A model generated the notes under the pieces. That model ran no database searches, was not told where the DNA came from, and worked only from the letters and a program-made list of their open reading frames with translations. Shown piece after piece: positions 61,058 through 64,000 of a stretch of 64,000 nt of DNA. A program made the translations under genes and the position numbers. Positions within the stretch are counted from its first letter, which is position 1. Every line of letters begins with the position of its first letter. This stretch comes from Candidatus Poribacteria bacterium (lineage in GTDB: Bacteria; Poribacteria; WGA-4E; WGA-3G). The DNA is taken from positions 1-64,000 of the forward strand of contig JAAXGN010000122.1 of assembly GCA_012267415.1 (NCBI GenBank). The letters run 5' to 3'.

Positions 61058-62515
61058 ATGGCTCAGAAAAGAAAAAATAAAAAAAATCATGCGTATGTCG
61101 AAAAAATACCCCGAGTCATGTACAGTCACATACGGGAATTGGGTATAAAAACGTTCAATGAATACAAAGAATGGTGTCGTGAGCATCAATTCAGTTGCAG
61201 CTTAAACAAAAGTTCACACCAACGTCGTAAAGAACTTAGCGCAGCAAAAGCTGAAATAGCAAAACAACTATTAGCTGCTGAGAAAAAAAGCCGAAATCTA
61301 AAAGATATTATTCCAAAAATCTACAGTAATAAGATTCGTGAAAGTGAACTCAGGAACGGTATTGCTAAAGAAATTGCTCTCACATTTAAGAGGAGTAAAT
61401 ATCCGAAACTCCTTCTCAGGTTTTTACTATATCTTGAAAAAAACTCTGATCTATTGGATGACATATCCTATATTAGAGGTATAGAAGCGATTGCGAGACA
61501 TTATAAGAGTTGGGTTCGTCCTCTTGAACATTGGCATGTCAAAAGACATAATCAAGCACATCAATTTTCTGAATTACTTCGACATCTATTCGCTACCTAT
61601 AGTATTCCAGCATTCATGGATAGTGTGTGGTTTTTAGACAATGAAACATATCAGAACTGGTATCTACATATCGGATCAGGTCAAAACATTAGAACTGCAT
61701 CCGGTTTACCAACAGCACTTACGAAGAAGATGGCACATCATTTCCTTGATACACCGAAGCAATATAACATGGATGAAGCATTGCGATGGGGACAAGTTCA
61801 TGCATTAGGTGGAGATAAACGGTTGTTGGATGCTCTTCGCGGCACGAGACTAATTCAGGATTTTGAACACGATGATTTCTGGCTAAATGTCTTTAGATTC
61901 TTCATTGCAAATCCTATGTTAGATGTCAGTCATGTAAATCCCATCATTGACTATATTTGGAATCAGAAATATCAGATTCAGCAAGTTGTTGTTGAAAGAG
62001 GAGTTGTAGAGGAACATGATCCACCGCAACCCAACTTTAGTATGAAAGGGAGAACCCCAGAATCGTTACTCAAGCAGGTTAATGATTGGCATATATCACT
62101 GGGTAAAGTCCAACGTGGTGGGAAACTACAGTGGATGCCATCAGATATTGGTGAATTCCAGATAAGAATAAAAGACAATCAGAAGAAACAGTCAAAAATC
62201 TTTCAGATACGAGAACTGCTGAGCACCGATGAACTCATTTATGAGGGTAGCAAGATGCGGCATTGCGTCAGGACCTATTCAGAATCCTGCTATAACGGCA
62301 AAACATCAATTTGGACAATGGAATCAATGGATGAAATTGGTAAAGATCTGAAGAAAACATTGACAATTGAGGTCGCGTTAAAAGAGAGATTAATAAAACA
62401 GGTTCGTGGCAAACAGAATAGACTACCTACACAGAGCGAGATGTCCATTATAAGAAGATGGACAACGAAAGAGAATCTCTCTATTGCCAATTATGTAAGC
62501 GTAGCACAAAACTGA
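61058..62515 (+). CDS. PcfJ-like protein
   Basis: A 485-aa basic, soluble protein. The last about 110 residues match the PcfJ domain seen in plasmid and phage proteins: LIYEGSKMRHCVRTYSESCY, the central TSIWTMES, TLTIEVALKERLIKQVRGKQ and NRLPTQSEMSIIRRW. The N-terminal 100 residues are very Lys/Arg-rich (AQKRKNKKNHAYVEKIPRVM), which suggests nucleic-acid contact. PcfJ has no firmly established reaction. GGAGG sits 7 nt before the ATG. Followed after 10 nt by a methyltransferase gene, so probably co-transcribed. Confidence 0.85.
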   Translation: MAQKRKNKKNHAYVEKIPRVMYSHIRELGIKTFNEYKEWCREHQFSCSLNKSSHQRRKELSAAKAEIAKQLLAAEKKSRNLKDIIPKIYSNKIRESELRNGIAKEIALTFKRSKYPKLLLRFLLYLEKNSDLLDDISYIRGIEAIARHYKSWVRPLEHWHVKRHNQAHQFSELLRHLFATYSIPAFMDSVWFLDNETYQNWYLHIGSGQNIRTASGLPTALTKKMAHHFLDTPKQYNMDEALRWGQVHALGGDKRLLDALRGTRLIQDFEHDDFWLNVFRFFIANPMLDVSHVNPIIDYIWNQKYQIQQVVVERGVVEEHDPPQPNFSMKGRTPESLLKQVNDWHISLGKVQRGGKLQWMPSDIGEFQIRIKDNQKKQSKIFQIRELLSTDELIYEGSKMRHCVRTYSESCYNGKTSIWTMESMDEIGKDLKKTLTIEVALKERLIKQVRGKQNRLPTQSEMSIIRRWTTKENLSIANYVSVAQN

Positions 62516-62525
62516 AACTGCCAGC

Positions 62526-63194
62526 ATGAAACGACATGGGAGACCTTCTTTAGATTATCCACTCAAACATACCGAAATCTTTCTAAACAACAGAAGATTT
62601 CAGTTAACTGTTGTTGATGATCCTGACCAATATTTAGAAACATTAAGCAAAGAAGATGTTGAAGGTACACTGTTCTTACCCTATTGGACGTATCTTTGGG
62701 AATCATCCATCGGTTTGGCACAATATCTATCAGATAACAGAACTACACTATCCAACAAAAGTATTCTTGAGATAGGTTGTGGATACGGACTTGCAGGAAT
62801 CGTTGCCGCTAAATTTGGTGCAAAGGTTACATATACCGATTTTGAACACGATGCACTCCTATTTGCAAGGCATAATTCACAACAGAACGACGTATCAGTT
62901 GGCACTTATGTTCAGATGGATTGGTCTGCACCATGCTTTCAAAACAGATTTGATGTTGTTCTCGGTGCTGATGTGATCTATGAGGAACAGAATTGGGATT
63001 CGATCATTGAGCTACTGCACAACCTTCTTGAACTTAAAGGGGTCGCAATCTTTTCTGAACCGAACCGAAAAAATGCAGATGGATTTTTCAAACTTATCCG
63101 TGAAAACGGATTCACATTCAAAAAATCCATCTGCTCAATTTCATTGCAAGAGAAGACTGCAAAAATAAATCTTTTTCAAGTTAAGCACGAGTAA
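62526..63194 (+). CDS. Class I SAM-dependent methyltransferase (METTL/NNMT-like)
   Basis: A 222-aa Rossmann-fold methyltransferase of the lysine-methyltransferase-like family 16. Motif I ILEIGCGYGLAGIVAAKFGA, motif II acidic YTDFEHDALLFARHN, and the post-motif FDVVLGADVIYEEQNW typical of protein-lysine N-methyltransferases. The WES-type lead FLPYWTYLWESSIGLAQYL (in place of G.xxWp.s..La.yl) fits. The substrate is likely a protein, unidentified. Weak ribosome-binding site; 10 nt after the PcfJ-like gene. Confidence 0.88.
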   Translation: MKRHGRPSLDYPLKHTEIFLNNRRFQLTVVDDPDQYLETLSKEDVEGTLFLPYWTYLWESSIGLAQYLSDNRTTLSNKSILEIGCGYGLAGIVAAKFGAKVTYTDFEHDALLFARHNSQQNDVSVGTYVQMDWSAPCFQNRFDVVLGADVIYEEQNWDSIIELLHNLLELKGVAIFSEPNRKNADGFFKLIRENGFTFKKSICSISLQEKTAKINLFQVKHE

Positions 63195-63202
63195 CGATAG
63201 AA

Positions 63203-64000
63203 TTATGGACTTTCTTTTTGCTGCTTTGCTGGATGTATTTCATAGCATGTCCCCTTATAACAGATAATGACATGCTTACCAACTGAAAGATATTTTGCCA
63301 GATCGGGTTCTTTCTTAATCAACTCAAAATAGGCTGTACTTGCGAATTCTACCTTGGTCGTCTTGGTATTCTTCTTATGTGTGCTGTCGACCCAGACTTT
63401 ATCAAGTAGATAGAATGTCTTGTCCTTGACATGTTTGATTGTCGTCTGTGTTACTGCTAACTGTTCTGCTTCTTGCATTTCTTGAACAGTTATGCTCTCT
63501 ATTACTAACCTTGCAGCTTTACTTTCAGCAACCCTTACTTCTGAGAGCTCAACTCCACTATCGGTAGTTGATGGTGCTCTGGGTGCAGTCACAGGTACTG
63601 GTCGGTTGCTTCTACCTCTACTACCTCTCTGGAATCGTTGAAGTTGACTCAGCATTCTACCGGGGGAATCTTCTTCGGTTACAAGGAATGACGTATATGG
63701 TGTCATGATGCCATATTTTTCACTAAGTCGTGTAATCTCCTCACTCAACTCTTTGTTCTCTCCATTTAGTCGGATTTCGTCGACAAGATACGCAACCTTA
63801 CGTTGTGCCCACAATCTTGGCATAAACTGGTGATCCGACTGTTGCCTTGGGAACTCAGTCTTGTTAGAGAATTCATGGGTTTTCCCGTTTATGTCTCCAC
63901 GCAAGACAAGATCGGTCTCTCCTGTCCCTACATATCTACCCAGCACTGTGAGTTGAGAACCACGGAACAGATGTGGTAGTTTCTTAGGATAAAAATCCTT
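63203..64000 (-). CDS. VIT/von Willebrand factor A domain protein, C-terminal part (runs off the window)
   Basis: The frame is open to the window edge with no stop; the visible part is about 265 residues. Upstream of the GTG codon at 63946 the frame continues KDFYPKKLPHLFRGSQLTVL then GRYVGTGETDLVLRG, which is the conserved region after the VWA domain in inter-alpha-trypsin-inhibitor-like (VIT+VWA) proteins. FMPRLWAQRKVAYLVDEIRL and EKYGIMTPYTSFLVTEE follow, also diagnostic. The tail is a charged linker and a small domain (about KDKTFYLLDKVWVDSTHKKN). The start and the VWA/MIDAS motif lie outside the window. Probably exported. Convergent with the methyltransferase gene. Confidence 0.9.
   Translation of the reverse strand, partial: KDFYPKKLPHLFRGSQLTVLGRYVGTGETDLVLRGDINGKTHEFSNKTEFPRQQSDHQFMPRLWAQRKVAYLVDEIRLNGENKELSEEITRLSEKYGIMTPYTSFLVTEEDSPGRMLSQLQRFQRGSRGRSNRPVPVTAPRAPSTTDSGVELSEVRVAESKAARLVIESITVQEMQEAEQLAVTQTTIKHVKDKTFYLLDKVWVDSTHKKNTKTTKVEFASTAYFELIKKEPDLAKYLSVGKHVIICYKGTCYEIHPAKQQKESP

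Noticed and set aside
1-64000. tRNA and rRNA genes
   Set aside because: No cloverleaf-like TTCGA/T-arm with acceptor match or rRNA sequence was recognised on reading. A covariance-model scan would settle it; I could not run one.

Overview
This window is AT-rich bacterial chromosome with long, repeat-filled intergenic stretches and many eukaryote-like repeat proteins (LRR, WD40, ankyrin, TPR). It also carries three phytanoyl-CoA-dioxygenase-like proteins, a DegT-family aminotransferase, a LamG protein, a TRAP 4TM/12TM fusion and many dispersed short palindromes of the 'cccgtaggg' and 'tagcacattcatccttg' kinds. From memory of such genomes this mix best fits Candidatus Poribacteria or a close marine or sponge-associated relative. 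That is an inference: there is no rRNA gene here, and I recognised no tRNA gene or CRISPR array.

Layout. 0-5 kb: a conserved translation block on the minus strand, infC-rpmI-rplT then pheS-pheT, with a strong hairpin plus U-rich tract between rplT and pheS. 5-13 kb: small unknown proteins, two TPR/TlpA thioredoxin proteins, two secreted carboxypeptidase-regulatory-domain proteins, an orphan MalK-type ABC ATPase and a TolB-like propeller. 13-23 kb: a secreted protein, a 1.2 kb repeat-rich gap, a patatin phospholipase and three leucine-rich-repeat lipoproteins, two of them damaged by small indels. 23-28 kb: DegT aminotransferase, YyaL/DUF255 thioredoxin protein, GNAT acetyltransferase and a PD-(D/E)XK-like unknown. 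29-35 kb: a metal homeostasis cluster with a DtxR/MntR regulator, a ferritin-VIT1 fusion and a Mn/Zn/Fe ABC importer with two permeases, one carrying a fused C-terminal winged-helix-like tail. Two DtxR-type inverted repeats lie upstream of the regulator.

35-42.5 kb is the most unusual part: an Rpn-like nuclease, a fragment of a DUF2971-like gene, a small conserved unknown, a 1132-aa glycosyltransferase-WD40 fusion, and an unknown gene behind a duplicated 102-bp promoter segment and a perfect 22-bp palindrome. 42.8-50.5 kb: three PhyH-like dioxygenases, an ankyrin protein, a nucleotidyltransferase-fold protein, a LamG protein, the TRAP transporter and a DUF3311 protein. 50.6-64 kb: sodium:solute symporter, GT4 glycosyltransferase, half-size EamA-like transporter, ECF sigma factor with a DUF4097-type partner, a sugar ABC transporter (binding protein and two permeases), a PcfJ-like protein, a methyltransferase, and a VIT/VWA protein that runs off the right edge.

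The genes suggest a heterotroph that imports solutes by ABC, TRAP and SSS systems, controls manganese/iron through one regulator, and displays many repeat-domain lipoproteins. At least eight families of small palindromic repeats fill the spaces between genes.
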